From NCBI GenBank assembly GCA_963807065.1, contig CAWDZQ010000003.1:620001-684000 (forward strand): DNA of 64,000 nt. The letters are read 5' to 3'. Within the stretch, counting starts at the first letter, position 1, and each line of letters starts with the position of its first letter. The translations under genes were made by a program, and so were the position numbers. The stretch is from CAWAND01 sp963807065 (lineage in GTDB: Bacteria; Chloroflexota; Anaerolineae; Anaerolineales; E44-bin32). A model generated the notes under the pieces. It was not told where the DNA came from. It worked only from the letters and a program-made list of their open reading frames with translations, and made no database searches. Of the stretch, positions 25,587 to 36,029 are shown piece after piece.

Positions 25587-28500
25587 ATCTCAGTCCGTTG
25601 CTCTCCCTGATCCGATCGCAAGAGTCCTTCGGCCAGCTCCAAGAAAGGCTTGCCAGCGATCTTCCCGCCGTGCGAACGCTTAGAGTCCCGCGGGCGGCCC
25701 GCTCCACCCTGGCCGCGGCGTTGGCGGGAGAGGATCCCAGACCAGTTGTGCTGCTGGTTTCGAGGACCGATCGACTGCTCACACTGGCTGAAGAGCTGCC
25801 CATGTGGAATCCCGGTCTCCACCCCACCCTCTTTCCCGAACCCAACCCATTGTTCTACGAGAGGGCTCCGTGGGGGCCCAGGACGCTTCGCCAGCGAATC
25901 AGCACTCTGTTTGCCCTCAGTCTGTCGGGAGAGGACCCGTCCGGTGCGGCCCCACCGCCCGTGGTCTTGGCTGCGGCCAGAGGCGTGATGTCACGCACCC
26001 TGCCTCCGTCTGCCCTTCATGCTCAATGCTGGCCGCTCGAGCCCGGACAACCAGTCCGCATCGATCAGCTGCTGGCCCGCTTGCTGGACGTGGGCTATGC
26101 ACCCAACAGCGTCGTCACCCAGCCCGGCCAGTTCAGCCGGCGTGGCGGCATCGTAGACTTCTGGCCGCCGGCCTTGATGACACCAGCCCGGCTGGACTTC
26201 TTCGGCGACGTACTCGATACGCTGCGCGAATTCGACCCAGGCTCCCAACGCTCCTTGGGGGCCCTACCGCGTATAGATGTGATGCCAGCCAGAGAGGGCC
26301 TGCCTGGGGAGTACGATGCCCGCTGGAAGCATCTCCTTCCACCCCAAGCTCTGGAAGGGGACCTGCCCAATCCGGAGACGCCATTCCTCGAGTTCTTTAT
26401 CCCTTGGATGTGGACCCAGGTTTCCGGCCTGCTCGACTTCATCCCGCCGTCCAGCCTGGTGCTTATCGATGATCGGCTGGCATTCGAGGAAGCCGTGGAT
26501 GAGTTCGAAGCCCAGGCGGTGGCCTTGCGCCAAGACCAGGTTGACGAAGGGCAGCTTCCCGAAGACTCGCCCCTCCCCTACGTCACCCGGACCGAGATCA
26601 GCGAATCCCTGGATCGGCTTGGCGCCGTCGATCTGGGCATGGCCTCACTTGAGCTTGAACCCGGGCCCGGGATCGGCGATGCGTTCGAGCCTGGCCCTCG
26701 TTTCGGGGGACAGGTCCGGCCACTTATTGAACATCTCGGCGCTCGCCTGGCGGCACACGAGGCGTGCGTGGTCGTCAGCCGGCAGGCATCCAGGCTGAAC
26801 GAGATTTGGCGCGGGGAAGGCGGCAGCGACGCCCTGGCTGACCAACTACCGGATGAGGTGCTTCCCGGCGACCTGTTCTTTCTCCAACAGGCGCTCAGCG
26901 AGGGATCGGACTCTGCGCCTGGAGGATTCGGGCGCGGTCCACCTGTTGACCGACTCGGAAATCTTTGGCTGGGCCCGGCCTCGACCTCGCCACCGGGCAC
27001 CCGTGCGGGCCGCTTCTCCGGAGGCGAGCTATGCGGACCTGAAGCCGGGTGACTTTGTGGTTCACATCGACTACGGAATTGGCCGGCTGCAGGGCCTGGT
27101 GCAGCGTACCCTGGACGGATTGGAGCGGGAGTACCTGCTGGTCGAATACGAAGGCGGCGCCCAGGTCTATGTCCCCGTGCATCAGGCGGATCGCCTGACC
27201 CGCTACGTGGGCGTGGAAGGCGGTGAGCCAAAACTCTCCAGCCTGGGCACGACCGAGTGGGAGCGGGTCAAGGGACAAGCGGCGGAGGCCGTCCAAGAAA
27301 TTGCCAAGGACCTGCTCGATCTCTATGCCCGCCGAATGTCCGTCAAGGGCTATGCCTATGGCCCGGATTCGGAATGGCAGCGCGAACTGGAGTCTTCTTT
27401 TCCGTATGTTGAGACCGATGACCAGCTCCGGGCAATCGAGGCCGTCAAGTCTGACATGCAGGGGACCCAGCCCATGGATCGCTTGATCTGTGGCGATGTC
27501 GGGTACGGCAAGACCGAAGTCGCCCTGCGGGCCGCTTTCAAGGCGGTGATGGAAGGTCGGCAAGCTGCCGTACTCGTTCCGACCACCGTGCTGGCCCAGC
27601 AGCACTTCACCACCTTCAAACAACGCCTGTCGCCGTTCCCAGTGACCGTCGAAATGCTTTCCAGATTCCGCTCTCGAACCGAGGCCCTGGCTGTCATCGA
27701 GCGGCTTGCCTCGGGCGAGGTTGATATTGTAATCGGCACCCACCGCCTGCTCCAGAAGGACGTCCAATTCAAGAACCTGGGCCTGCTGATCATCGATGAA
27801 GAACAGCGCTTTGGGGTGACCCACAAGGAGTACTTGAAGCGAATGCGGACGGAGGTGGACGTCTTGACCCTGACTGCCACGCCCATCCCGCGCACGTTGT
27901 ACATGGCCCTCACCGGGGCCAGGGACATCTCAACCATCAATACGCCGCCCGAGGAACGTCTGCCCATCATCACCTACGTGGGCCGGTATGAACCGCGCCT
28001 GATCCGGCAGGCTGTGCTGCGCGAGCTGGATCGCGGCGGCCAGGTGTTCTTCGTGCACAACCGAGTCCAGACCATCAACACCCTGGCTCGGCGGTTGGAG
28101 AATCTGGTGCCGGAAGCACGGCTGGCGATCGCTCACGGCCAGATGCCGGAGGCGCAGTTAGCGGATGTTATGCAGCGGTTTTCGGTCGGGGACATCGACC
28201 TGCTGGCCAGCACGTCCATCATCGAATCCGGCCTGGACATCCCCAATGCGAACACGTTGATCGTCGACCGGGCGGACATGTTTGGCCTGGCACAGCTCTA
28301 CCAGCTCCGGGGACGCGTTGGGCGAAGTTCTACTCGAGCCTACGCTTACTTCTTGCGCCACCCGCAGGACCATCCTAGTGAAGAGGCCCAGCGGCGCCTC
28401 GAGATCATCGCCGAAAACTCGCAGCTGGGCTCGGGCTACTCGATCGCCCTGCGGGACCTCGAAATGCGCGGCGCGGGAGACATTCTGGGCACGCGCCAGC

Positions 28501-29060
28501 ACGGCCAAATCGCCGCGATCGGGTTCCACCTTTACACCCGCCTACTCGCCACGGCCGTCCGGCACTTGAGGAATCAGGCCACCGGTCCGCTGCCAAGGTC
28601 GGATGCGCTTGCTGAAACGCGTGCCCCGCTATTGGTTTCGGTTGAGCTTCCGCTGGCCAGCGCCATCCCGACCGACTATGTCGCCGATCGCAATCTTAGA
28701 CTGCAGCTCTACCGTCGCATGGCGGAAACACGACAACTGTCAGAGGTCAGCGAGCTTCAAGCCGAGCTCGTGGATCGCTTCGGTCCGGTCCCAACGGAGG
28801 TTGACAACCTTCTCTATCAGTTGAAAGTGCGCATCCTGGCGGCGGAAGCCAATGTCGAGGGGATTGCCATAGAAGGACGACAGATTCTGCTCAGGATGGC
28901 GTTGCCCGAGGAGGGAGAACCTCCGCCAGATCTGGGGCCGGACGTGCGCCTCAGCCGCAAGGGCTTGTGGCTCCTGCGCGAGGGCAATCCCGAATGGCCG
29001 GAGCGTCTGCTGCAGGTCCTGGATGCGTTGGGGAGCTCACGCGCCGTCGTGACGCGGTAG
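25583..29060 (+). CDS. mfd: transcription-repair coupling factor Mfd (frameshifted)
   Basis: Mfd removes stalled RNA polymerase and recruits UvrA. The gene is complete in content (about 1158 residues) but split. The first frame covers the UvrB-like region (PGQFSRRGGIVDFWPP) up to QQALSEG. The second carries LLTDSEIFGW, the RNAP-interacting domain (DFVVHIDYGIGRLQGL), and the helicase motifs GDVGYGKTEVALRAAFKA, DEEQRFGV, TATPIPRTL and RGRVGRSS, then the TRCF C-terminal domain. The frames meet at 26905-26908: removing one C from GGGATCGG restores SEGWTLRLEDSG, the conserved family sequence. The GTG start overlaps pth. Confidence 0.93.
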
Positions 29061-29083
29061 TTGCGGGCATGGCAGGGCGCAGG

Positions 29084-30067
29084 TCAAACTTGAGGGCGGT
29101 ACTGGATCAGACCCACCAGCCGCGGTTCACCGTCAATGTACTCAATCAGGATCGTCCAGGCGCGCCAGTTCGATTCATTTCCGTCGTCAGGCGCTGGACG
29201 ATAAAACTCATAGAAGTTAAGGTTCGTGTAGGCTACAGGTCGCTTAATCGCCTGCTGGACCGTGCCTACTTGCAGATCATCACAGGTCAGGGCGGGCTCG
29301 TTAGCCAGCACATCACTGATTTGAGGCAGAACGGTGTCGGCGAAGTCACCGCTAATTTCGGTGTTGCTGCCGAAGTGCGTCCCCCAGTCGATCACTGTGG
29401 GATCGGCGAACAAATCCGCCGTCTGCTGGCGGGAGAAGTGCACCTCTGTGTTCCACCAATCTACTCTGATTACCAGCCCGCGTGAGTCGCTCACCAGGCT
29501 GGCCAGAAGATCCCCGTCCTGATTGTTCACCGCTTCCGTAACAGCGCTCACGACGGCGTTGGCACGCGGGTCCCCGCAGAATTGTTCTGGGGGCACATAC
29601 TCGGTCAACTTGCTCGCCTGAACCCACCCTATCCTTCCATCGGGCCGCAAGATTTCTACCCATTGGGAGCTGCCCAGAAGGGTTGCGTTTCCGGTTAATT
29701 GGATACCCCTCTGCTGCGGCGTGAGGTAGCCGTTCACCACGCCAGACAGCCCCGCCGTGGTCCGCACGGGGAGTTGGTCGCCATCTCCCACCCCGACCAC
29801 CGCATACTCAACTCCGGTGCTGGCCGGCGGGACGACCTCGCTGGGGGTCGGCGTCGGAACCACTTGGGTGGCCGTGGGGCGATAGGGCGTAGGCAGGGTC
29901 TGGACAGGCACGGATGCTCGGGTGCACGCGGACAGAGCCACGCACGCCACGACGGTCGCCCATCCTCGCCTAACCACGACCGACCAGCGGTCAGGTAACC
30001 ACGGAGAAGGACGATTATCCGTCGCTTGAGTGCTGGGGTGGAGGCGCGAGTTGTGCATGGGATGCAC
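29084..30067 (-). CDS. lipoprotein with SH3-like domain
   Basis: Extracytoplasmic lipoprotein. A basic-hydrophobic segment (RRGWATVVACVALSAC) ends in an LSAC lipobox, followed by a Pro/Thr linker and an SH3-like domain (LPVRTTAGLSGVVNGYLTPQQRG to WVEILRPDGRIGWVQASKL). The second half, rich in Trp and Asp, is unassigned. The frame opens with GTG at 30067; a GTG at 29977 would give a more typical signal peptide, so the start is uncertain. It is 13 bases after lon on the same strand and may end the folC-lon transcript. Confidence 0.78.
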   Translation of the reverse strand: MHPMHNSRLHPSTQATDNRPSPWLPDRWSVVVRRGWATVVACVALSACTRASVPVQTLPTPYRPTATQVVPTPTPSEVVPPASTGVEYAVVGVGDGDQLPVRTTAGLSGVVNGYLTPQQRGIQLTGNATLLGSSQWVEILRPDGRIGWVQASKLTEYVPPEQFCGDPRANAVVSAVTEAVNNQDGDLLASLVSDSRGLVIRVDWWNTEVHFSRQQTADLFADPTVIDWGTHFGSNTEISGDFADTVLPQISDVLANEPALTCDDLQVGTVQQAIKRPVAYTNLNFYEFYRPAPDDGNESNWRAWTILIEYIDGEPRLVGLIQYRPQV

Positions 30068-30080
30068 CGGCCGAATTGAC

Positions 30081-32582
30081 TTAGCGGCCGGCCGCTGACA
30101 AGTGGGAGGCGCTGGAATCCGATTTGCCTGCCGCCCTGATCTTGCGCTTGGTCACCTTTGAAGCGGGCCCCAGGGCCAGATCAAACACCTCATCCATGTG
30201 CCGTACGAACATGAACTCCAAGGCTGCCCTCGCCTTGGCGGGGACCTCAACCAGGTCCTTCTTGTTCTGGGCAGGCAGGATGATGCGCCCCAGTTTCAAC
30301 CGATAGGCTGCGAGCACCTTCTCCTTTACGCCGCCGATGGGGAGCACGCGGCCCCTGAGTGTGATCTCCCCGCTCATCCCCAGGTCACGGTAGATTGGGC
30401 GCCCGGTCAGGGCGGATGCGAGTGAAGCCGCCATGGTGATGCCTGCGCTCGGGCCATCCTTCGGAATGGCGCCTTCCGGAATATGGATGTGGATGTCGGT
30501 ATTCTCGAAGAGCTCGGGGTCAAAGCCCAGTTGGTTTGCTCTAGATTTCACAAATGAAAGCGCGGCTTGGGCAGATTCCTGCATTACTTCGCCGATCTGC
30601 CCTGTGATCTGCATGTTGCCTTTGCCTTCGACCAGGAGCACCTCGACTGGTAAAGTATCTCCCCCATTCTCGGTCCAGGCGAGCCCTAGTGCGGCGCCAA
30701 TCTGATCTTCCCGTTCCGGCTCGCGGGGGCTGATCTGCGGAGGTCCCAGCAGTCTTGCGAGCATGCCCGGAGTGATCCTCTTGGGGGTCTCGCGGCCCTC
30801 GGCCTTTTTGCGCGCCACTTTGCGACAAATCTTGCCAATTTCCCGTTCCAGGTTGCGGACTCCGGCTTCCCATGTGTACTCGCGGATGATGGCCTGCAGC
30901 GCCTTCTCGCTGATGACCAGCGGCTCCCCTGCCAAACCGTTTTGCTCGATCTGGCGTGGGATCAGGAACTTGTCAGCGATGATCAGCTTTTCCTCTTCTA
31001 TGTATCCGGGGAACTCGATCACCTCAAGCCGGTCCAGCAACGCCGACGGGATGGAATCTAAAGTGTTGGCCGTGGTAACGAAGAGGACTTTGGACAGGTC
31101 AAAGCCAATCTCAAGGTAGTGATCGGAGAAGCCATGGTTCTGCTCGGGATCGAGCACCTCGAGCAGCGCCGCCGAAGGATCCCCCCTGAAATCGTTGCCG
31201 AGTTTGTCAATCTCATCCAGCATGAAGAGCGGGTTGACCGTCCCCGCCTTCCGCATGCCTTGCAGGATTCGGCCCGGGAGGGCCCCAATGTAGGTTCGAC
31301 GGTGGCCGCGGATCTCGGCTTCATCCCTTACGCCGCCCAGAGAGATGCGAGCAAACTCACGGCCGAGCGCGCTGGCAATGGACTGGCCCAGGGACGTCTT
31401 GCCCGTTCCCGGAGGTCCCACAAAACACAGGATGGGTTGACGCTGTTTCCCGCCCGCCAGGCTGCGGACGGCAATGTATTCGAGGATGCGTTCTTTGGCC
31501 TTGTCCAGGCCGTAGTGCCTCTTGTTCAGCACCCGGGAGACATGCTTGATGTCCAAATTGTCTTCCGTAGCATTGGACCATGGAAGCTCGATCAACCAGT
31601 CGAGGTAGGTACGGATGATGCCCACCTCGGGTGACATCGGAGGCATCTGGGTGAGACGTTGAAGTTCCTTCTGCGCCTTGGCGGCCACTTCCTCGGGGAG
31701 CTCGAGCTGGTCGACGTGTTCCCTCAGCTCGGCCAACTCCTGGCTCCAGATGTCCGACTCGCCCAACTCGCTTTGAATGGCCTTCATCTGTTCACGCAGA
31801 TACATCTCACGTTGAGACCGGTCCACTTCATTCTGGACCTGGGCGTGGATATGGTCCTCCAACTCGAGTACGTCCAACTCCCGACCCAGGAGCACGCTCA
31901 GGCGCTGAAGACGCGCCATCGGGCTGAACGTCTCGAGCATCTCCTGCCGCTCAGTGATGGTCAGCGTCAGGGCCGAAGTGACCAGATCGGCGAGCCAGCC
32001 GGGATCTTCAATGTTGACAGCGTAGAGGTAGGCCTCTTCCGGCAGGGTACGACTCAGGCGTACGGCCCGCTCAAACAGGGTGAGCACAGCGCGCATAAGG
32101 GCCAGGCTTTCGGTGCTCTGTGCCCTGGGCTCGTCCACCGGTTTGGCCTGGGCCCTCAGCGTGCCGTCGACCACCATAAAGCGGACGATTTCGACCCGCC
32201 GTCGACCCTGGGTGAGGATGGATATGGAACCGTCGGGCATCTGCAGCGGGCGGCTCACAGCCACCTCGGTTCCAATGCTGTATAGGTCACCGGAGGTCGG
32301 GTTTTCCACGTGGGCGTCGATCTGCGCCACGGCGATCATCGTCTCGCTGTTTCCGGCAGCGTCCTCGATCGCCGACAGGGTCGGCTCGTGGTCGACAAAC
32401 AGCGGCGTCACCATGTTGGGAAAGACAATCACATCCCGGATTGGCAAGATGGCACAGTCGATCAGGCCCTCGTCGTCCATGGGGGCATCGTCGATGTCAT
32501 ACAGCTCATCCGCCCGACGACTCATGCCCTCGCCAAACTCAGGAAAGAGCTGATGGGTCCAGTAGGAAATCGAGGCGCTCAT
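30081..32582 (-). CDS. lon: ATP-dependent protease Lon
   Basis: Cytoplasmic AAA+ protease of 833 residues that degrades misfolded and regulatory proteins. In order: the LON substrate-binding domain (LPIRDVIVFPNMVTPLFV, about residues 45-240), coiled-coil, AAA+ module with Walker A GPPGTGKTS and Walker B LFMLDEIDKLG, and the protease domain with catalytic Ser712 in KDGPSAGIT and the partner lysine in GVKEKVLAAYR. The ATG at 32582 overlaps the folC stop (ATGA), so translation is coupled. The 40-residue N-terminal extension before the LON domain is longer than usual. Confidence 0.97.
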   Translation of the reverse strand: MSASISYWTHQLFPEFGEGMSRRADELYDIDDAPMDDEGLIDCAILPIRDVIVFPNMVTPLFVDHEPTLSAIEDAAGNSETMIAVAQIDAHVENPTSGDLYSIGTEVAVSRPLQMPDGSISILTQGRRRVEIVRFMVVDGTLRAQAKPVDEPRAQSTESLALMRAVLTLFERAVRLSRTLPEEAYLYAVNIEDPGWLADLVTSALTLTITERQEMLETFSPMARLQRLSVLLGRELDVLELEDHIHAQVQNEVDRSQREMYLREQMKAIQSELGESDIWSQELAELREHVDQLELPEEVAAKAQKELQRLTQMPPMSPEVGIIRTYLDWLIELPWSNATEDNLDIKHVSRVLNKRHYGLDKAKERILEYIAVRSLAGGKQRQPILCFVGPPGTGKTSLGQSIASALGREFARISLGGVRDEAEIRGHRRTYIGALPGRILQGMRKAGTVNPLFMLDEIDKLGNDFRGDPSAALLEVLDPEQNHGFSDHYLEIGFDLSKVLFVTTANTLDSIPSALLDRLEVIEFPGYIEEEKLIIADKFLIPRQIEQNGLAGEPLVISEKALQAIIREYTWEAGVRNLEREIGKICRKVARKKAEGRETPKRITPGMLARLLGPPQISPREPEREDQIGAALGLAWTENGGDTLPVEVLLVEGKGNMQITGQIGEVMQESAQAALSFVKSRANQLGFDPELFENTDIHIHIPEGAIPKDGPSAGITMAASLASALTGRPIYRDLGMSGEITLRGRVLPIGGVKEKVLAAYRLKLGRIILPAQNKKDLVEVPAKARAALEFMFVRHMDEVFDLALGPASKVTKRKIRAAGKSDSSASHLSAAGR

Positions 32583-33943
32583 GATGTGGGCTTGCCCTTC
32601 TCCGATCGGCGAGACACTGACCAGTGCGAGACCTCGGCTCCTAGGATTTCCCCCACCACAAACAGGCTGCCCGTGGCCAATACAACGGTTTCTGACGTCG
32701 CTTGAGCCACAGCGGTCCGCAGCGCATCCAGCACCGAGGCCGCGGTTTCACCGGCGAAGCCCATCCCGGCGGCCAGCAACTTCAGGGCCTCGGGGTCTTC
32801 TGCTCGCGGGTGGAATGCTTGGGTGAAGATGACCCGCTCTGCGATAGGTGCCAGTGCAAGCAGCATGCCCCGCAAATCTTTGTCTGCCGAAGCGCCGAAG
32901 ATCAGCGTCACGGGACGGTCAGGGTACAGGGTTTGAACCGTGTCTGCCAGGCATTGGGCCGACTTGGCATTGTGGGCGGCATCCACCACTACGTCCGGGC
33001 GCTGCCTAAGGATCTGAAACCTGCCGGGCCAAACCACGCCGGCGAAGCCGGCCTGGATATCTTCATCTTCCAAGGGAAGACCCCGGCGACGCACAAGGTC
33101 CAGGCCAGCGTAGGCCGCCGCGGCATTCTCAAGTTGGTGGCGGCCGAGGAGCGGCATCTGAAAGTCGATACCCCCTGCAGAGGCGTCCGCAGGGGTGATC
33201 ACAAGGGACTGCCCGTCAATAGTTTGGGACTTCCCTTCCACGAGCCAATCCCTCCCGACCTCAACCACCGGGGAGCCGACCTCTTCGGCGCGAGCCAGAA
33301 TCGAATCGCGGGCTTCTGGGGGCTGCGGCGACAGGACGAGTGGGACCCCAGGTTTGAGGATGCCCGCCTTCTCACGTGCGATCTCGGCCAGGGTCTCTCC
33401 CAAGAGGTGCGTGTGATCCAGCGAGATCGAGGTGATGACCGTGACCAACGGCTGAACCACGTTGGTGGCGTCCAACCTCCCTCCAAGGCCGACCTCGATC
33501 ACGCCGCAGTCCACCTCACGTTGATCGAAGTACAGGAAGGCCAGGGCTGTGACCAGCTCAAACGTGGTCAGCCCGGGCACCAGGGGAACGTGGTCGCGCA
33601 GTTGACCGGTGAAATCGGCGACGTCCTTGGGAGGAATCTGCTCGCCGTCGATTTGGATCCGTTCGGTAAACTGGACCAGATGGGGAGACGTGTAAAGGCC
33701 TGTTCGGTAGCCAGCCCGGCTCATGGCCGAGGCCATGAGAGCCGCGACCGACCCCTTGCCCTTGGTGCCGGCGATGTGCACCGTAGGATATGCCAGTTGC
33801 GGTTCCCCCAGGCGTGCCATCAGATCCGCCATCCGTGTCAGATCGAAGGCGTCGGCGGAATAGCGATCACTTCTCTCTCGACTGTAATCAACGAAGCTGT
33901 ACAGATAGTCGAGGGCTTCCTGATAGGGGAAATTGGTCATCAC
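32579..33943 (-). CDS. folC: folylpolyglutamate synthase / dihydrofolate synthase
   Basis: Mur-ligase-type enzyme of 454 residues adding glutamate to folates (and, in bifunctional members, to dihydropteroate). The ATP-binding loop HIAGTKGKGSVAALM (about residues 55-69), SPHLVQFTERI, and VIEVGLGGRLDATNV are clear; the C-terminal domain has VDAAHNAKSAQCLA. The frame starts GTG-ATG at 33943/33940. With the promoter at 33955-33983 the transcript would begin only a few bases before the start codon, so this mRNA may be nearly leaderless. Confidence 0.95.
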   Translation of the reverse strand: MMTNFPYQEALDYLYSFVDYSRERSDRYSADAFDLTRMADLMARLGEPQLAYPTVHIAGTKGKGSVAALMASAMSRAGYRTGLYTSPHLVQFTERIQIDGEQIPPKDVADFTGQLRDHVPLVPGLTTFELVTALAFLYFDQREVDCGVIEVGLGGRLDATNVVQPLVTVITSISLDHTHLLGETLAEIAREKAGILKPGVPLVLSPQPPEARDSILARAEEVGSPVVEVGRDWLVEGKSQTIDGQSLVITPADASAGGIDFQMPLLGRHQLENAAAAYAGLDLVRRRGLPLEDEDIQAGFAGVVWPGRFQILRQRPDVVVDAAHNAKSAQCLADTVQTLYPDRPVTLIFGASADKDLRGMLLALAPIAERVIFTQAFHPRAEDPEALKLLAAGMGFAGETAASVLDALRTAVAQATSETVVLATGSLFVVGEILGAEVSHWSVSRRSEKGKPTS

Positions 33944-33954
33944 GTTAAATCGGG

Positions 33955-33983
33955 ATTCTAACCTCCGGGCCCCCTACTTACAA
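33955..33983 (-). promoter_or_regulatory. promoter for folC-lon
   Basis: Minus strand TTGTAA (33983-33978), 17-base spacer, TAGAAT (33960-33955). The -10 ends only about 11 bases before the folC start codon. Confidence 0.5.
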
Positions 33984-33996
33984 GAGACGTAAGTCC

Positions 33997-34025
33997 TTGC
34001 CCGCCCACGGCTTTCGCGCTATCAT
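33997..34025 (+). promoter_or_regulatory. promoter for the phn operon
   Basis: TTGCCC (33997-34002), 17-base spacer, TATCAT (34020-34025). It predicts a leader of about 115 bases before phnD, with a possible small hairpin (CACCT/AGGTG) followed by TTTT near 34040-34070. No Pho-box-like direct repeats were recognised. Confidence 0.5.
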
Positions 34026-34145
34026 CGGCTCATATGCCCCACCTGCTTAAACAGGAGGTGTTTTCCCAACCACAAGATACACGTCCCATGCCGGAGAGAA
34101 TCTCTCACGACCCAACTTTTCTGACTCGAGGAGGAGAAAGCAACA

Positions 34146-35177
34146 ATGCGTAACAACCGTCTGTTTATCGTGCTGAGCCTTATGGTGTTGGCCGCCATGC
34201 TGCTCGGCGCCTGCGGTCAGGCAGCCACGCCGACTGTGGCACCCGCCGCGCCGACCCAGGCTCCCGCCATGACCGAGCAACCAACTATGGCCCCTGAGCC
34301 GACAGAAGCCATGCCAACCATGGGTACCGCCGACAACCCAATTGTGGTTGCCTTCGAGCCTTCGGCCACTTCCCAAGAGATCACCACGAGCGGCCAGGCA
34401 CTGCTTGACCTGCTCTCGACGGAGACCGGATTGACCTTCAAGGGCGTGGTCCCAACTTCCTATGCCGCGCTGACTGAGGCCATGGGCTCCGGCAACGCCC
34501 AAATCGGTTGGATGGCGACCTTCGCCTACATCCTGGCCCATCAGAAGGGCTATGCCGACGTGGCGTTGATCACCAACCGGTTCGGGTCCGATCACTACGG
34601 CTCACAGTTCATCGCCAATGTAGACTCGGGCTTCACGCCGGCCGCGGACAAACCTGCCACTGAGGCAGAGCTTCCCACCTTGCTGCAGTTCAAGGACAAG
34701 ACTGCCTGCTTCGCTGACGAGCAGTCCACCTCCGGTCACGTGATCCCGGTCATCTTCATGAAGAAGGCCGGCCTGACCGATGCTGATATGCCGGACCCCG
34801 TCTACGCAGGCGGCCATACCCAGGTCGTCCAGGCCATCTATGACGGCGGGATTTGCGACTACGGCACCACGTTCGTGGATGCGCGCTCCAACATCGCCAC
34901 GGATCACCCAGACGTGAACGATAAGGTCGTGGTGATCTATCAGACTGAGGCGATCATCCCGAACGACAACATGTCCTACGCACCTGACGTGCCGCAAAAT
35001 CTGCGCGACCAGATCACGGCTGCCATGCTGAAGCTCGCTGGCACCGAAGATGGCAAGACAGCGCTCAACGACCTGTACCAGATTGGTGGACTCGTTGAGG
35101 TCGACGACACGGCCTACGATACCTTCCGCTCCTATCTGGAAGCTTCGGGCCTCGATCTCAGCCAGTACGTCCAATAG
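34146..35177 (+). CDS. phnD: phosphate/phosphonate ABC transporter substrate-binding lipoprotein
   Basis: A 343-residue PhnD-family binding protein. The signal peptide ends in a LLGAC lipobox, then a Pro/Thr/Ala/Met-rich tether, then the periplasmic-binding fold: VVAFEPSATSQEIT, TSYAALTEAMGSGNAQIGW, FADEQSTSGHVIPVIFM and NMSYAPDVPQNLRDQI. The STSG segment is a ligand-contact region in the family. ATG 34146 has GAGGAGG 9 bases before it. The ligand (phosphonate, phosphite or phosphate) cannot be told from sequence. A strong hairpin follows the gene. Confidence 0.93.
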   Translation: MRNNRLFIVLSLMVLAAMLLGACGQAATPTVAPAAPTQAPAMTEQPTMAPEPTEAMPTMGTADNPIVVAFEPSATSQEITTSGQALLDLLSTETGLTFKGVVPTSYAALTEAMGSGNAQIGWMATFAYILAHQKGYADVALITNRFGSDHYGSQFIANVDSGFTPAADKPATEAELPTLLQFKDKTACFADEQSTSGHVIPVIFMKKAGLTDADMPDPVYAGGHTQVVQAIYDGGICDYGTTFVDARSNIATDHPDVNDKVVVIYQTEAIIPNDNMSYAPDVPQNLRDQITAAMLKLAGTEDGKTALNDLYQIGGLVEVDDTAYDTFRSYLEASGLDLSQYVQ

Positions 35178-35195
35178 GCTTTGGACGGTAGACCT

Positions 35196-35228
35196 CGAGG
35201 GGAGAAAGGGATGACCTTTCTCCCCTCG
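35196..35228 (+). terminator. hairpin between phnD and phnC
   Basis: Perfect 14-base arms (35196-35209 and 35215-35228) around a 5-base loop, followed by ATTCTT. Such a hairpin after a binding-protein gene usually causes partial termination or protects the upstream mRNA, giving more PhnD than PhnC/E. Confidence 0.75.
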
Positions 35229-35250
35229 ATTCTTAGATGGAGGTGCCTAG

Positions 35251-36027
35251 TTGCTACGTGTTGAACATCTCACCAAGGTCTATCCAAGTGGGACAGAGGC
35301 CCTCAAGGACGTAAGCTTCACGGTCGATGATCGCGAATTTTTGGTCATCATCGGCCTATCAGGCTCAGGAAAGTCCACCCTGCTTCGCTGCATCAACCGC
35401 CTGATCGAGCCCACGGAGGGCCGCATCTATCTGGATGACATAGAAGTCACGGCGGCCTCACCGACTGAGCTGCGGCATCTGCGTCGTCAGATTGGCATGG
35501 TGTTCCAGCAGTTCAACCTGGTCAAGCGCAGCAGCGTGATGACCAACGTGCTCTCAGGTAGGTTGGGGTACGCCAACCCAGTGATGAGCCTGATCGGAAT
35601 CTGGCCCAAGGCGGATCGTGAGCGAGCCATCCATGCGCTGGACCGGGTAGGAATCGCCGACAAGGCCCATGCCCGAGCGGATACGCTCTCAGGGGGGCAG
35701 CAGCAACGCGTGGGGATTGCACGCTCCCTGATGCAGGAACCCAAGCTGATGCTGGCAGACGAACCTGTCGCCTCTCTTGATCCCGTGCTTTCTCATTCCA
35801 TCCTAAAGTATCTCGAACAGCTCAACAAAGAGGGCATTACGGTCCTTTGCAGTTTGCACTTCCTGGACCTGGTCCACCGCTACGCCACACGCGTGATCGC
35901 CCTCAAGGATGGAGTTAAGGTCTTCGAGGGACTCCCAAAGGAGATCAATCGCGCCAAATTCAAAGAGATCTACGGCGAAGAAGCTCAGGAAGTTCGCGCC
36001 ACAGAAGTGGTCGAGGAGCCGGGCTAG
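35251..36027 (+). CDS. phnC: phosphonate ABC transporter ATP-binding protein
   Basis: ABC ATPase of 258 residues. Walker A GLSGSGKSTLLR (about residues 35-46), Q-loop MVFQQFNLV, signature LSGGQQQRVGIARSL, Walker B LMLADEPVASLDP and the switch histidine in SLHFLDLV are all present. The NRLIEPTEGRI and NVLSGRLG segments are typical of PhnC. Translation starts at TTG 35251 with GGAGGT 7 bases upstream. The first permease starts 2 bases after its stop. Confidence 0.95.
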   Translation: MLRVEHLTKVYPSGTEALKDVSFTVDDREFLVIIGLSGSGKSTLLRCINRLIEPTEGRIYLDDIEVTAASPTELRHLRRQIGMVFQQFNLVKRSSVMTNVLSGRLGYANPVMSLIGIWPKADRERAIHALDRVGIADKAHARADTLSGGQQQRVGIARSLMQEPKLMLADEPVASLDPVLSHSILKYLEQLNKEGITVLCSLHFLDLVHRYATRVIALKDGVKVFEGLPKEINRAKFKEIYGEEAQEVRATEVVEEPG

Positions 36028-36029
36028 GC

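Noticed and set aside
32702..33961. Plus-strand frame of 419 codons
   Set aside because: Antisense to folC; no recognisable domain or start signal.
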